Positions 33,743 through 41,083 of a DNA stretch of 64,000 bases are shown one piece after another. Every line of letters begins with the position of its first letter. Position 1 is the first letter of the stretch. The DNA comes from an uncultured Verrucomicrobiae bacterium. GTDB lineage: Bacteria > Verrucomicrobiota > Verrucomicrobiia > Limisphaerales > J093. The notes below the pieces were generated by a model. That model was not told the origin of the DNA. It did not search any database and saw only the letters and a program-made list of their open reading frames with translations. A program made the translations under genes and the position numbers. The stretch is from NCBI GenBank assembly GCA_937946835.1, contig CALFAV010000020.1:1-64000 (forward strand), read 5' to 3'.

Positions 33743-34429
33743 ATGAAGACCTTTGCCGAACTGGGTTTTCCCGGGCGCCTGATCGCCGTCGAGGGGATTG
33801 ACGGCTCGGGCAAGAGCACCCAGGTGCACTTGTTGCAGTGCTGGCTGGAACAACTGCAGTTAAAGGTCTTCCTGAGCGAGTGGAACTCCTCCGAGCTGGT
33901 CAAAAGCGCCACCTCCCGCGGCAAGAAGACCCATCTGTTGACCCCCACCACCTTCAGCCTGATCCACGCCACGGACTTTGCCGACCGCTACGAGCGCCAG
34001 CTCCTGCCCTTGCTGCGCGCCGGGTACCTGGTGCTGTGCGATCGGTACATCTTCACCGCCTTTGCCCGGGACGTGGTCCGCGGCTGCCCGCCGGACTGGG
34101 TGCGCGGGCTGTACGGCTTCGCCGCGCTGCCGGACCTGGTGTTTTTCTTCAAGGCCCACCTCGAGGTGTCCCTGCAGCGCATCCTCCAGGGGCGGGAAGA
34201 GCTGAAGTATTTCGAGGCGGGCATGGACCTGCGCCTGTCGTCCGACCCGGTGGAAAGCTACCGCATTTTCCAGGGCCGCCTGCTGGAGCAATACCTGGCC
34301 ATGTCGGCCGAGTTCAAATTTTACGAGGTGGACGCCAACCAACCGGTCGAAGCCAGCCAGCGCGTGGTGCGCCAGATCGTGGCCGACCGGATCCCCTTCA
34401 AACAATTCGCCGCCACCGCGCGTCCCTGA
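33743..34429 (+). CDS. Thymidylate-kinase-like P-loop kinase, first copy
   Basis: A 228-aa protein with Walker A VEGIDGSGKSTQ (about residue 17) and the DRY motif LCDRYIFTAFARD (about 97), both hallmarks of the dTMP kinase family. The region where Tmk has its Arg-rich LID instead reads LKYFEAGMDLRLSSDPVESYRIFQ, a motif shared with the next gene (DYWESGMDLGLARD) and unlike canonical Tmk. Canonical Tmk phosphorylates dTMP; this subfamily may use another substrate. It heads a tight cluster: next gene 5 nt downstream, then ROK kinase and Ppx/GppA protein. Whether the genome has a separate canonical tmk cannot be told from the window. Confidence 0.78.
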   Translation: MKTFAELGFPGRLIAVEGIDGSGKSTQVHLLQCWLEQLQLKVFLSEWNSSELVKSATSRGKKTHLLTPTTFSLIHATDFADRYERQLLPLLRAGYLVLCDRYIFTAFARDVVRGCPPDWVRGLYGFAALPDLVFFFKAHLEVSLQRILQGREELKYFEAGMDLRLSSDPVESYRIFQGRLLEQYLAMSAEFKFYEVDANQPVEASQRVVRQIVADRIPFKQFAATARP

Positions 34430-34434
34430 CGGCC

Positions 34435-35208
34435 ATGCCGCGCACCGCCACCCATTCCCCGCGTTGTGCCGCGCCCGCCCCGGCCGGGCTGCCCGGGTTG
34501 AATGTGCGGGTGCCCCGGCCGCATCCCAAGCGCTTTTACGGCCACGGCATTCCCGGCGTGGACCCGGCCACATTGACCGGCCGGCTCATTGTGGTGGAGG
34601 GAGCGGACGGCTCGGGGCGTTCCACCCAGATCGCCCGCCTGGTGCAATGGCTCGAAAGCCAGGGCCATCCCACCGTGCAGGTGGGGTTGAAGCGTTCCAC
34701 GCTCGTGGCCGAGGAGCTGGAGCGTGCCCAGCAGGGCAACATCCTCAGTCACACCACCCTGAGCCTGTTTTACGCCACCGACTTCGCCGACCAGCTCGAA
34801 AACGTCATGCTGCCCGCCCTGCGGGCCGGGTTCATGGTCCTGGCCGACCGGTACATTTACACCCTCATGGCCCGGGACCTGGTCCGCGGTTCGGACGAGG
34901 CGTGGTTGCGCAACCTGTACGGCATCGCGCTGGTGCCCGACGCGGTCTTTTACCTGGAGGTGCCGCCGGAGGAACTGGTCCAGCGCACCTTCGCCAAGAG
35001 CCACGCCCTCGATTACTGGGAAAGCGGCATGGACCTGGGCCTGGCCCGGGACATGTTCGACAGCTTCATCCGGTACCAGCAACTGATGGCCCAGACCTTT
35101 CGGCGCCTGCAAAAAATCTACAACTTCACCATCGTGGACGGCACCCGGTCCATCGAGGCCATCAACGCCGAACTGCGGCAGAAGATTGAAAAACTCCTGG
35201 CAGAGTGA
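34435..35208 (+). CDS. Thymidylate-kinase-like protein, second copy, Walker A Lys replaced by Arg
   Basis: A 257-aa protein from ATG 34435, five nt after the previous stop. An about 40-residue Pro/Arg-rich extension precedes a P-loop reading VEGADGSGRSTQ: the Walker A Lys, normally essential for phosphate transfer, is Arg. DRYIYTLMARDLVRGSDE and DYWESGMDLGLARDMFDSFIRYQQL parallel the first copy, so the pair arose by duplication. It may be a pseudokinase partner or regulator of the first copy, or may use a different mechanism. The ORF track's extension to 33838 is an out-of-frame run inside the first gene and is not used. Confidence 0.78.
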   Translation: MPRTATHSPRCAAPAPAGLPGLNVRVPRPHPKRFYGHGIPGVDPATLTGRLIVVEGADGSGRSTQIARLVQWLESQGHPTVQVGLKRSTLVAEELERAQQGNILSHTTLSLFYATDFADQLENVMLPALRAGFMVLADRYIYTLMARDLVRGSDEAWLRNLYGIALVPDAVFYLEVPPEELVQRTFAKSHALDYWESGMDLGLARDMFDSFIRYQQLMAQTFRRLQKIYNFTIVDGTRSIEAINAELRQKIEKLLAE

Positions 35209-35239
35209 CCGACCCGTCCGGGGACCCCCTCGCAAGCAC

Positions 35240-36226
35240 ATGGCCGACACCACCAAAGACCGGGAATACCTCATGGGCGTGGACCTCGGCGGGACCAAAA
35301 TCCTCGCCGGGGTGTTTGACGACAAACTCGAGTGCCTGGGCCGGGCCAAGAAGAGCACCAAGGCGCAGCGCGGGGCCGACGTCGTGGTCGAGCGCGTGGC
35401 CGCCACCGTGCTCGAGGCCATTGACGAGTGTGACCTCCAGCCCAAACAAATCCGCGGCCTGGGTCTGGGCGCACCCGGCGCTTGCGATCCCGAGACCGGC
35501 ACCGTGATCTTCGCCCCCAACCTGGCCTGGAAAAACTACCCCCTCAAAAAGGAGCTCGAAAAACGCCTGCCCTTTCCGGTCTTCGTCGAAAACGATTGCA
35601 ACATCCAGACCCTCGGCGTGTACGAAAAGGAACTCAAGGGCAAGCCCCGCCACCTGGTCGGCATCTTCCTGGGCACGGGCATCGGCGCGGGAATCATCCT
35701 CGACGGCAAGCTCTACCGGGGCTTCAACCGCACGGCGGGCGAAATCGGGCACATGGTCCTCGAGGTGGGCGGCCCCAAATGCGGCTGTGGCAACAAGGGC
35801 TGCTTCGAGGCCCTGGCCAGCCGCACGGCCATCTTCAAGCGCCTGGAGGCCGCCCTCAGGGACGGCCACAAAACCGTCCTCACCGAAATGCTGGGCGCGA
35901 ACCTCGAGGACCTCCGCAGTGGCGACCTCCGCAAGGCCATCAAGCGCGGGGACAAACTGGTCGAACGCATCGTCGAGGAGGCCGCCGAGTACACCGGCAT
36001 CGCCGTGGCCAACATCATCAACCTCCTCAACCCCGAGGTCATCGTCCTCGGGGGTGGCGTCATGGATGCGCTCGAGGACGAGATGCTCGCCATCATCATC
36101 GAAACCGCCCGCGACTACGCCATGAACGGCACCGCCGAGGGCATTGAAATCCTCGCCAGCCGGCTGGGCGACGAGGCGGGCATCACCGGCGGGGCGGTCC
36201 TCGCCCGCCGCGAAACCAGAAAGTAG
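35240..36226 (+). CDS. ROK-family sugar kinase
   Basis: A 328-aa protein from ATG 35240 (MADTTKDREYLMGVDLGGTKIL). The ATP phosphate-binding motif is GVDLGGTK; the catalytic Asp is in FVENDCN; ROK signature GEIGHM is followed by the zinc site KCGCGNKGCFE (C-x-C-x4-C). This architecture is that of ROK glucokinases, which phosphorylate glucose or a related hexose with ATP or, in some families, polyphosphate. Repressor-type ROK proteins have an N-terminal helix-turn-helix; none is present. It lies 31 nt after the second kinase-like gene and 14 nt before the Ppx/GppA gene. Confidence 0.88.
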   Translation: MADTTKDREYLMGVDLGGTKILAGVFDDKLECLGRAKKSTKAQRGADVVVERVAATVLEAIDECDLQPKQIRGLGLGAPGACDPETGTVIFAPNLAWKNYPLKKELEKRLPFPVFVENDCNIQTLGVYEKELKGKPRHLVGIFLGTGIGAGIILDGKLYRGFNRTAGEIGHMVLEVGGPKCGCGNKGCFEALASRTAIFKRLEAALRDGHKTVLTEMLGANLEDLRSGDLRKAIKRGDKLVERIVEEAAEYTGIAVANIINLLNPEVIVLGGGVMDALEDEMLAIIIETARDYAMNGTAEGIEILASRLGDEAGITGGAVLARRETRK

Positions 36227-36240
36227 CCCCCCGCCCCGCC

Positions 36241-37221
36241 ATGGCCGTTCCGGAGGCCGGTCCCTTCCCGGTGCGCCGCGCCGTGGTGGAGATCGGCACC
36301 AACTCGGTCAAACTCCTGGTGGGCGACGTCCGTGGCGGCGAAGTGGAGCCCGTTCTGGAACTGAGCCGCCAAACCCGCCTGGGCCGCGGCTTTTATCCCC
36401 ACCGCCAACTTCAGCCCGGCCCCGTGAACGAAACGGCGGCGGCCGTCGCGGCCTTTTGCCGCCGCGCGCGCGACGCGGGGGCAACGGCGGTGCGCGCCCT
36501 GGCCACCAGCGCGGCCCGGGAAGCCCTCAACCCGGAACGGTTGCTCGAAGCCGTGCGCGCGGCCGCGGGGCTGGAGGTGGAAATCATCACCGGCGAGCTG
36601 GAGGCACGCTGGGGGTTTGCGGGGGTGACTTCCGATCCGCGTTGGCGAGACCATGCCCTGTTGCTGCTGGACGTGGGCGGCGGCAGCACCGAATTCACCC
36701 TGGGTCGCGGTGGGGACCTGCGTTTTCACGGGAGCCTCCCGCTGGGCGCGGTCCGGTTGCTGGAGGAACTGGCGCCGCCGGACCCGCCCGGCCCGGCGGG
36801 GCTGGCGCGCGCCCGCCGCCGCGTGGGGGAATTTCTCGAATCGCAACTGGCGGGGGAGTTGCGCCCACGGTTGGCAGCGTTTGCACCGGGGACCGTGAGC
36901 CTGACGGGCATCGGCGGTACGGCCACCGTGCTGGTCATGATGGCCCGGGGGCTGACCCGCTTTGAGCGCACCGCGGTGGACGGTTACCGGCTCCGTCGCG
37001 ACGACCTCACCGGTTGGCTGGAACGGCTCTGGGCGTTGCCGCTGGCCCGGCGCCGGCAAATCCCCGGGTTGCCGCCCGAACGCGCCGACGTGATCCTCAC
37101 CGGCGTGCTCATTTACGACGCCGTGATGTCCTGCTTCGGCTTTGCCGTTCTGGGCGTGAGCACCCGTGGCCTGCGCCACGCCGCCCTGGTGGAATGGCCC
37201 GGGAGCGGCCCGGTGCCGTGA
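36241..37221 (+). CDS. Ppx/GppA-type phosphatase
   Basis: A 326-aa ASKHA-fold protein. The first phosphate loop is VVEIGTNSVKLLVGD, where the usual Asp before the IGTNS is Glu; the second is LLLDVGGGSTEFTLG (about residue 141); a third SLTGIGGTATVLV fits the adenosine/phosphate region. This family hydrolyses inorganic polyphosphate and/or pppGpp. The length corresponds to the short catalytic form without the C-terminal HD-like domain. It is the last gene of the kinase cluster, convergent with the pseudopilin gene 16 nt away. The Asp-to-Glu change could alter but need not abolish activity. Confidence 0.85.
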   Translation: MAVPEAGPFPVRRAVVEIGTNSVKLLVGDVRGGEVEPVLELSRQTRLGRGFYPHRQLQPGPVNETAAAVAAFCRRARDAGATAVRALATSAAREALNPERLLEAVRAAAGLEVEIITGELEARWGFAGVTSDPRWRDHALLLLDVGGGSTEFTLGRGGDLRFHGSLPLGAVRLLEELAPPDPPGPAGLARARRRVGEFLESQLAGELRPRLAAFAPGTVSLTGIGGTATVLVMMARGLTRFERTAVDGYRLRRDDLTGWLERLWALPLARRRQIPGLPPERADVILTGVLIYDAVMSCFGFAVLGVSTRGLRHAALVEWPGSGPVP

Positions 37222-37237
37222 ACCGCCGCCCGGCGGT

Positions 37238-37954
37238 TCAGCGCAGGCGCGCGTCGCGCCACCAGGCCACGTGGCCGTCCAGATACAGGCGGTGGCGCCC
37301 GCGCGGATGCGGTGCCTGGCCGCGCCGCGTTTCCTCGACACCGGGCGCCGTGGCCGGGAAATAAACGTCGGTCACGAACTCGACCTCCGCCGGACCGTTC
37401 ACCGGGCCGACCCGGGGATTGCCGGCCGCAGCCAGGTCGCTCACGGCCTGCCCGCGGGTTTTGCCCCAGAAATTGTCGGCGGGGATTGGCTCGTCCGGTC
37501 GGTCGAAGCGCCACATCCAGTAGCCGATGCGCGCGGCGTTGGTCGCGGTCGAGACGCTTTGCCAGGCCTGTTGCACCTCGGCCCAGGCGGTCCCGCGTGC
37601 GGCGGGGCAGCGCCAGGTATCTGCGACAGCCAACTCGTTGCTCAACACCACCGCCGCCCAGCCCGCCCGCGGATCGGAAGGCGGCCAGGACGTCCACGGT
37701 CGGTAGCCTCCGGGCAGGCCGGTTTTGAGGTCGCGGCGGTCCGGGAAGCGCTCCGCGTGTTCGCCCAGGTAGAGTTCCCAGGCCAGGGCCTGTTGGCGGA
37801 GGTTGGATCGGCAGGCGGTGGCGGTGGCCTGCTGCTTGGCACGGCCCAGCGCGGGCAACAACAGCCCGGCCAGCAGGGCGATCACCGCCAGGACCACCAG
37901 CACCTCAACCAGCGTGAAGCCCCGGCTTGACGGCTGGGTGCGCGAATGTCTCAT
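37238..37954 (-). CDS. Type II secretion/pseudopilin-like protein with N-terminal methylation motif
   Basis: A 238-aa protein from ATG 37954. The prepilin leader is short and basic, then G-FTLVEVLVVLAVIALLAGLLLPAL, the cleavage/methylation site with Glu+5 and a hydrophobic helix. The C-terminus GRHRLYLDGHVAWWRD is of the H-X9-DG type found on the many Verrucomicrobiota and Planctomycetota pseudopilin-like proteins. These are thought to be surface or periplasmic filament proteins; the function is unknown. Its start codon is only 10 nt from the divergent 72-aa gene. Confidence 0.88.
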   Translation of the reverse strand: MRHSRTQPSSRGFTLVEVLVVLAVIALLAGLLLPALGRAKQQATATACRSNLRQQALAWELYLGEHAERFPDRRDLKTGLPGGYRPWTSWPPSDPRAGWAAVVLSNELAVADTWRCPAARGTAWAEVQQAWQSVSTATNAARIGYWMWRFDRPDEPIPADNFWGKTRGQAVSDLAAAGNPRVGPVNGPAEVEFVTDVYFPATAPGVEETRRGQAPHPRGRHRLYLDGHVAWWRDARLR

Positions 37955-37964
37955 TCGAGCCGTG

Positions 37965-38183
37965 ATGAACCTGGAAGAAATCCGCAGGCGCCTGCAAGGT
38001 GGTTTCAAGCCGTTCACCTTGCACCTCTCCGACGGGCGCAAGTACGACGTGCCGCATCCCGAATTCATCATGGTGACCCGCCGCAGCGTGGCGGTGGCGG
38101 ACCCGCACGGGTTCATTGACGTCCTGGACCCGCTTCACATCGTGTCGGTCAAGGACCTCGTCCCGCGAAAGGCGCGTCGTTGA
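37965..38183 (+). CDS. Conserved small protein of unknown function (72 aa)
   Basis: The ATG at 37965 starts MNLEEIRRRLQGGFKPFTLHLSDGRKYDVPHPEFIMV...VLDPLHIVSVKDL. I recognise the pattern (xPFxxxLxDGRxxxVxHPEF...ID) as a short orphan family seen often in Planctomycetota/Verrucomicrobiota genomes, with no known role; it looks like a small all-beta fold. The ORF track's 37803 start would overlap the divergent pseudopilin gene. Its stop TGA abuts the convergent PQQ-dehydrogenase stop to make TGATCA. Confidence 0.75.
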   Translation: MNLEEIRRRLQGGFKPFTLHLSDGRKYDVPHPEFIMVTRRSVAVADPHGFIDVLDPLHIVSVKDLVPRKARR

Positions 38184-40385
38184 TCAGCGCGGCAGCGCAA
38201 AGGCCACATAGGCATCCCCCGATTTGGTCCCCATTTTGCCCCCGCCGCAGGCGATCACCACAAACTGCCGCCCGCCGACCTCGTACGTGGCGGGCGTCGC
38301 GTAACCGCCGGCCGGCAGCCTGGTTTGCCAGAGCAACCGACCGGTGCGCTTGTCAAAGGCCCGGAACATTTCGTCCTTGGTCGCCCCGATGAAAATCAAC
38401 CCGCCGGCCGTGACCACCGGCCCGCCATAGTTTTCCGCGCCGGTGGGGGGCAGGCCGCGGGCGGTCAGCTCGGGGAACTCCCCCAGGGGCACGCGCCAGC
38501 GGTATTCGCCGGTGTTGAGATCAATCGCGTTGAGGGTGCCCCAGGGCGGTTTGACCGCCGGGTAACCATCCGGGTCGAACCAGCGGTTGTACCCGGTGAT
38601 GGTGTAGGGGATCATGCCCAGGGCATCGCCGGTGTCCTCCCCGGCCGGAGCGGCGGCCTCGTTGCGCGGGTCGGCCGGGGCGTCCGGGTTCAACAGGTAA
38701 TCGGTCACGGCGGCCTTTTGGCGGGGCGAAAGGAAGGCGAAGGAGGGCATCACACCCTTGCCGGTTTCGAGCAGCGTGGTGATGTCCCCGGGCTTGAGTT
38801 TCTGGCCGATGCCCACCAGCGTGGGTACGTTCTGAGCCGCATTGCCCGCGCGGTCCAGGCCGTGGCAGGCCGCGCAAATCTGGGTGTAGAGCGCCCGGCC
38901 GCTGGCCGCCACGCCCGGCGCTTCCTGGCCGGTCTCGACCATGTTCAGCACCCAGGCCATTTCGTTGGCGTTGACATACAACACGCCGTCCGGGTCCACC
39001 GCCGCGCCGCCCCATTCGGCCCCGCCGTCGAAGCCCGGAAAGATGATGGTGCCCTCGCGGCTGGGCGGCAGGAAGGGCACGTGGGGGCGCAGCTTCACAA
39101 ACCGGTCCAGCACCGCGCGGTGGGCCTCGGGCGTGCGGTCGGTGATTTCGGCGTGGGTGAAAAGCTGTCGGGCGAACGGCGCCGGCTTGGACGGCACGGG
39201 CTGGGTGGGCCAGGCGGCCTCGCCCTGCAGATCGCTGGGGGGGACCGGCCGCTCCTCGATGGGGAAGAGCGGCGCGCCGGTCACGCGCTCAAAGACAAAC
39301 ACGTGGCCGGACTTGGTCACCTGGGCCACGGCGTCCACCCGCCGGCCGTTCCGGCGGAGCGTCACCAGATTGGGTGGCGCGGGCAGGTCGCGGTCCCAGA
39401 GGTCGTGATGAACGAACTGGAAATGCCAGAGCCGGCGGCCGGTGCGGGCGTCCAGGGCCAGCAGACAGTTGGCAAAGAGGTTTTGGCCATGCCGGTTGCC
39501 GCCCCAGAAGTCGAAGGCGGCGGACCCGGTGGGCACATATACGATGCCCCGGGCGCGGTCCACGGCCATGCCGGCCCAGCAGTTGGCGCCGCCGATGTAT
39601 TTCCAGGCGTCCGGCGGCCAGGTTTCGTATCCCGGCTCACCCGGGTGCGGGATGGTGTTGAAGCGCCACACCAGCGCACCGGTGCGGAGGTCATAGGCGC
39701 GGATGTGCCCCGGCGCGGCAGGCGCCGGGCCTTCGCCCACGCGCATGGGCAGGAACAACAGGTTTTCCCACACCGCCCCGGGCGTGTTGGCCAACACGGA
39801 AAGTCGGCTGACATCGCGGCCCAGGCCTTCCTTGATGTCCACCCGGCCGCCGTGCCCGAAGGACTCGATGAGCCGGCCGGTGCGGGCGTCCAGCGCGTAA
39901 AGATAGTGGTCCGCGGTGAAAAGCACCCGCCGGTCTTCCCCCTCCCGCCAGAAGACGACGCCGCGGTTGACGCCCAGGGCGTTGTTGGCCCCGCCCGCGG
40001 CGAAGGGGTCGAAGCGCCAGAGCTCGCGCCCGGTGGCGGCGTCCAGCGCGAAGAGTTTCAAGCCGGGGGAGGTGCCGTAGAGCACGCCATCCACGATCAA
40101 CGGATTGCATTGGATTTGGGACAGGTTGTTGGTCCGCGCGTCGCCGCAGCGGTAAATCCAGGCCACCTGCAGGCGGTGAACGTTGCGCGTGTGAATCTGG
40201 CGCAGGGTCGAGTACTGCGAACTGGCGGCGTCGCCCAGATAGGTGTCCCAGTTGCGCCCCGCGCCAGCCAGCAGCGGCAGCGCCCCGCACAGCGCCCCCA
40301 GAAGTGTCAGTGCGCCGCCTCGGCTCCGGCCGGGTCGGGAGCTGAGACGATCGGTTCGTGGGCAGAAGTTCGATTGGTTTGACAC
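38184..40385 (-). CDS. PQQ-dependent dehydrogenase with embedded cytochrome c domain
   Basis: A 733-aa exported protein, start GTG 40385 followed by a basic then hydrophobic signal (GGALTLLGALCGALPLLAGAG). PQQ propeller blades are visible as repeated ALDARTGR-type phrases (LFALDAATGRELWRF, LYALDARTGRLIESFG, LLALDARTGRRLWHFQFVHHDLWDRDLP). A heme c site QICAACHGLD lies near residue 502 and is followed by cytochrome features (GVMPSFAFLSPRQKAAVTDYLL); propeller sequence then resumes (LNAIDLNTGEYRWRVPLGE). It oxidises an alcohol or sugar in the periplasm and passes electrons through its own heme. Substrate unknown. No PQQ biosynthesis genes are in the window. Confidence 0.88.
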   Translation of the reverse strand: MSNQSNFCPRTDRLSSRPGRSRGGALTLLGALCGALPLLAGAGRNWDTYLGDAASSQYSTLRQIHTRNVHRLQVAWIYRCGDARTNNLSQIQCNPLIVDGVLYGTSPGLKLFALDAATGRELWRFDPFAAGGANNALGVNRGVVFWREGEDRRVLFTADHYLYALDARTGRLIESFGHGGRVDIKEGLGRDVSRLSVLANTPGAVWENLLFLPMRVGEGPAPAAPGHIRAYDLRTGALVWRFNTIPHPGEPGYETWPPDAWKYIGGANCWAGMAVDRARGIVYVPTGSAAFDFWGGNRHGQNLFANCLLALDARTGRRLWHFQFVHHDLWDRDLPAPPNLVTLRRNGRRVDAVAQVTKSGHVFVFERVTGAPLFPIEERPVPPSDLQGEAAWPTQPVPSKPAPFARQLFTHAEITDRTPEAHRAVLDRFVKLRPHVPFLPPSREGTIIFPGFDGGAEWGGAAVDPDGVLYVNANEMAWVLNMVETGQEAPGVAASGRALYTQICAACHGLDRAGNAAQNVPTLVGIGQKLKPGDITTLLETGKGVMPSFAFLSPRQKAAVTDYLLNPDAPADPRNEAAAPAGEDTGDALGMIPYTITGYNRWFDPDGYPAVKPPWGTLNAIDLNTGEYRWRVPLGEFPELTARGLPPTGAENYGGPVVTAGGLIFIGATKDEMFRAFDKRTGRLLWQTRLPAGGYATPATYEVGGRQFVVIACGGGKMGTKSGDAYVAFALPR

Positions 40386-40462
40386 GCGGCGGAGTGTAGC
40401 GGCGCGCCGCCGGAGCGCGAGTCCGCTGGCGGACGGAGGGTTCCCCCCGGGGGGCACGGCTT

Positions 40463-41083
40463 TCAGCCGGCGAAGCGACCGGGAGAAAACGCGCCGCGCG
40501 GGGGGCGTGATTGGGAACTGATCCAGACCAGCGTGCCGACGGGGACGTGGTCAAAGAGGGGCATCAGGTCCGCGGCGGCCAGGTGCAGGCAGCCCCGGGA
40601 GGCGGGCCGGCCGAGCGTGGGTTCGTCATCCAGGCCGTGGATGTAGATGTAGCGGCGGAACGTGTCCACCCGTCCGCCGAGGTTGTGGCCGGGTTCCAAC
40701 CCGCGCAGCCACAGGATGCGATGCGCAATGGGCGCGGGGCGCGTGCCGGTCCAGGTGAAGCCCACGGGTTGTCGCGCCCGAAAGACCGTGCCCACCGGCC
40801 AGCCGGCGCCGATTTTGACGGTCACCTCGTGCAATCCCAAGGGCGTGCGGTTCGATCCCAGGATTTGGCCCACCCCGCGGCGGGCGCTGGACATGCGGAA
40901 GCAAGCCTGCAGCCGATAGGCGTCACACCGGGCCGCTTCGGCCACCCACCACTCGAGGCATTGGCTGCCCACCCAGGCCAGGAGCAGGTGCCGGGTCAAC
41001 CGCACCCCGTGCCGTCGGCAGCGCAGCCGCAGTTCCCGCGGCAGGGCCGGCCACTCCAGGTGCGGGCGGACGGACAGGCTCAC
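40463..41083 (-). CDS. L,D-transpeptidase (YkuD domain)
   Basis: About 206 aa from GTG 41083; the ORF track runs upstream only as a shadow of the preceding gene. The YkuD catalytic region is RYIYIHGLDDEPTLGRPASRGCLHLAAADL, with the SxGC Cys nucleophile and upstream His. Such enzymes make 3-3 crosslinks in peptidoglycan or attach proteins to it. No signal peptide is evident; the N-terminus (VSLSVRPHLEWPALP) precedes a possible weak hydrophobic stretch LLLAWVG. Its GTG overlaps the argA stop as GTGA, so translation is coupled to arginine biosynthesis, an odd pairing. Confidence 0.8.
   Translation of the reverse strand: MSLSVRPHLEWPALPRELRLRCRRHGVRLTRHLLLAWVGSQCLEWWVAEAARCDAYRLQACFRMSSARRGVGQILGSNRTPLGLHEVTVKIGAGWPVGTVFRARQPVGFTWTGTRPAPIAHRILWLRGLEPGHNLGGRVDTFRRYIYIHGLDDEPTLGRPASRGCLHLAAADLMPLFDHVPVGTLVWISSQSRPPRGAFSPGRFAG

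Noticed and set aside
33838-34434. N-terminal extension of the second kinase-like ORF
   Set aside because: It lies within the first kinase gene in another frame; the ATG at 34435 gives a natural start.
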